NCBI RefSeq assembly: GCF_000284015.1
Contig: NC_016943.1
Location: 2,459,541 to 2,523,540 of the forward strand
DNA: 64,000 nt
Direction of reading: 5' to 3'
Origin: Blastococcus saxobsidens DD2
GTDB lineage: Bacteria > Actinomycetota > Actinomycetes > Mycobacteriales > Geodermatophilaceae
Below the pieces are notes generated by a model. That model saw only the letters and a program-made list of their open reading frames with translations. It was not told where the DNA came from and did no database searches. Shown here piece after piece: positions 63,564-64,000 of the stretch. Each line of letters begins with the position of its first letter. Position 1 is the first letter of the stretch. The position numbers and the translations under genes are program-made.

Positions 63564-63569
63564 CGCACC

Positions 63570-63800
63570 ATGAGAACCCGACGGCCGTTCGCCGCACTGA
63601 TGACCTCGCTGGCTCTGTTCGGCGGAGCTGCATCGCTGACCGCCTGCGGTGACCCGGCCGGGCTGGACCGCAACGACGGCTCGACCGACGACGTGGTCGA
63701 GACGGCCGACCCGGAGGAGGCGGACCGGGAGAACCTGCCGGACGTCAGCAACAAGGAGCCCGGGAGCGACACCGACGACGACACCCAGGACCCGGACTGA
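63570..63800 (+). CDS. Small acidic lipoprotein
   Basis: 76 residues. Signal peptide MRTRRPFAALMTSLALFGG ends in lipobox SLTAC (Cys26). The mature part is short and very acidic (STDDVVETADPEEADREN, DTDDDTQDPD) and probably disordered. Similar in build to the lipoprotein at 14885-15064. Membrane-anchored outside the cytoplasm; role unknown. Confidence 0.72.
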   Translation: MRTRRPFAALMTSLALFGGAASLTACGDPAGLDRNDGSTDDVVETADPEEADRENLPDVSNKEPGSDTDDDTQDPD

Positions 63801-63810
63801 GCGCAGCGGC

Positions 63811-64000
63811 TCAGCTGGAGCGTTCGGTGACCCACAGCCGGTCCAGCCGGCCGGTCGAGTGCACCAGATCGGCCAGCGAACGCTCCAACTCGGCCTTGGT
63901 CGGCCGCTCCTGGAGCAGGGTCTGGACGTCCTCGAGTGCGCAGCGCAGCTGGAACAGCCGGTCCTGCAGCCCGTCGAGCTCCGCCCGGGACACCAGGACG
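63811..64000 (-). CDS. Coiled-coil hypothetical protein (may extend past the right edge)
   Basis: About 60 residues visible: SRAELDGLQDRLFQLRCALE, QERPTKAELERSLADLVHST, ending DRLWVTERSS. Heptad-like leucines suggest a coiled coil. A GTG at 63993 could be the start, but the frame stays open to the window edge, so the N-terminus is undetermined. Not recognised. Confidence 0.55.
   Translation of the reverse strand, partial: VLVSRAELDGLQDRLFQLRCALEDVQTLLQERPTKAELERSLADLVHSTGRLDRLWVTERSS

Larger units (their letters stand above)
63082..63569. other. Gene-poor region after the toxin gene
   Basis: 488 bp without a credible gene. Visible elements: the palindrome CTCATCGATGAG (63118-63129) directly followed by TTGACA; a short frame at about 63190 reading DSLIAVPNRRAF that faintly recalls a GGDEF start; and the 13-bp palindrome CGTCAC-T-GTGACG at 63495-63507. 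It looks like decayed coding sequence plus regulatory sites. Confidence 0.45.

Overview
The window is very GC-rich, tightly packed chromosomal DNA from an actinobacterium. Three things point there: many leaderless promoters (a TAnnnT -10 box 6-7 bases before ATG/GTG), frequent GTGA/ATGA stop-start overlaps, and a 41-53 kb block whose gene order matches the Mycobacterium pgsA2-DUF881-sbp-DUF881-gcvH-garA-ftsR-BFN-merR-gcvP neighbourhood. Its character is most like Geodermatophilaceae, but that placement is inference. I see no rRNA, tRNA, CRISPR array or intact insertion sequence.

Region 1 (1-7.4 kb) looks like an aerobic aryl-CoA pathway, most likely for 2-aminobenzoate (anthranilate). It has a 2-aminobenzoate-CoA ligase-like enzyme cut by the window edge, a PaaX regulator, a RidA deaminase, an SDR, a BadI-like ring hydrolase, a PaaY-like gamma-carbonic-anhydrase-fold protein, a MaoC hydratase, an amidohydrolase, an EamA exporter and a PaaI thioesterase. 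Region 2 (7.6-12.3 kb) is a five-gene branched-chain-amino-acid/aromatic type ABC importer operon. A luciferase-like monooxygenase, an esterase and a small lipoprotein follow.

Region 3 (15.2-40.2 kb) is the most interesting part: a tetrahydrofolate-dependent aryl O-demethylation and ring-cleavage system. Two LigM/DesA-like O-demethylases would move the methoxy methyl group of vanillate, syringate or 3-O-methylgallate onto tetrahydrofolate. MetF, FolD, a cyclodeaminase and a PurU/LigH-type 10-formyl-THF deformylase could then oxidise the C1 unit, or a MetE-like protein could pass it to methionine. Split LigA/LigB, a LigU/GalD-type tautomerase, LigJ and LigK would take gallate or protocatechuate products to pyruvate and oxaloacetate. 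A two-component system, a GntR regulator with a clear palindromic operator, an MFS transporter, a VanB-type ferredoxin, a CatC-like isomerase, a second extradiol enzyme and an NAD(P)-dependent dehydrogenase are interleaved.

Region 4 (40.4-60.9 kb) is housekeeping: EF-G2, the conserved pgsA/DUF881/glycine-cleavage/GarA/FtsR block, pantothenate kinase, a GNAT protein, a class A beta-lactamase-like serine hydrolase, a PEBP-like protein, a sugar phosphorylase with its beta-phosphoglucomutase-like partner, and a membrane protease-like protein. Region 5 (60.9-64 kb) looks eroded: an AT-rich patch, a VOC gene with two frameshifts, a frameshifted hypothetical gene, a regulator tail without its head, a Phd/VapC toxin-antitoxin pair and a small acidic lipoprotein.
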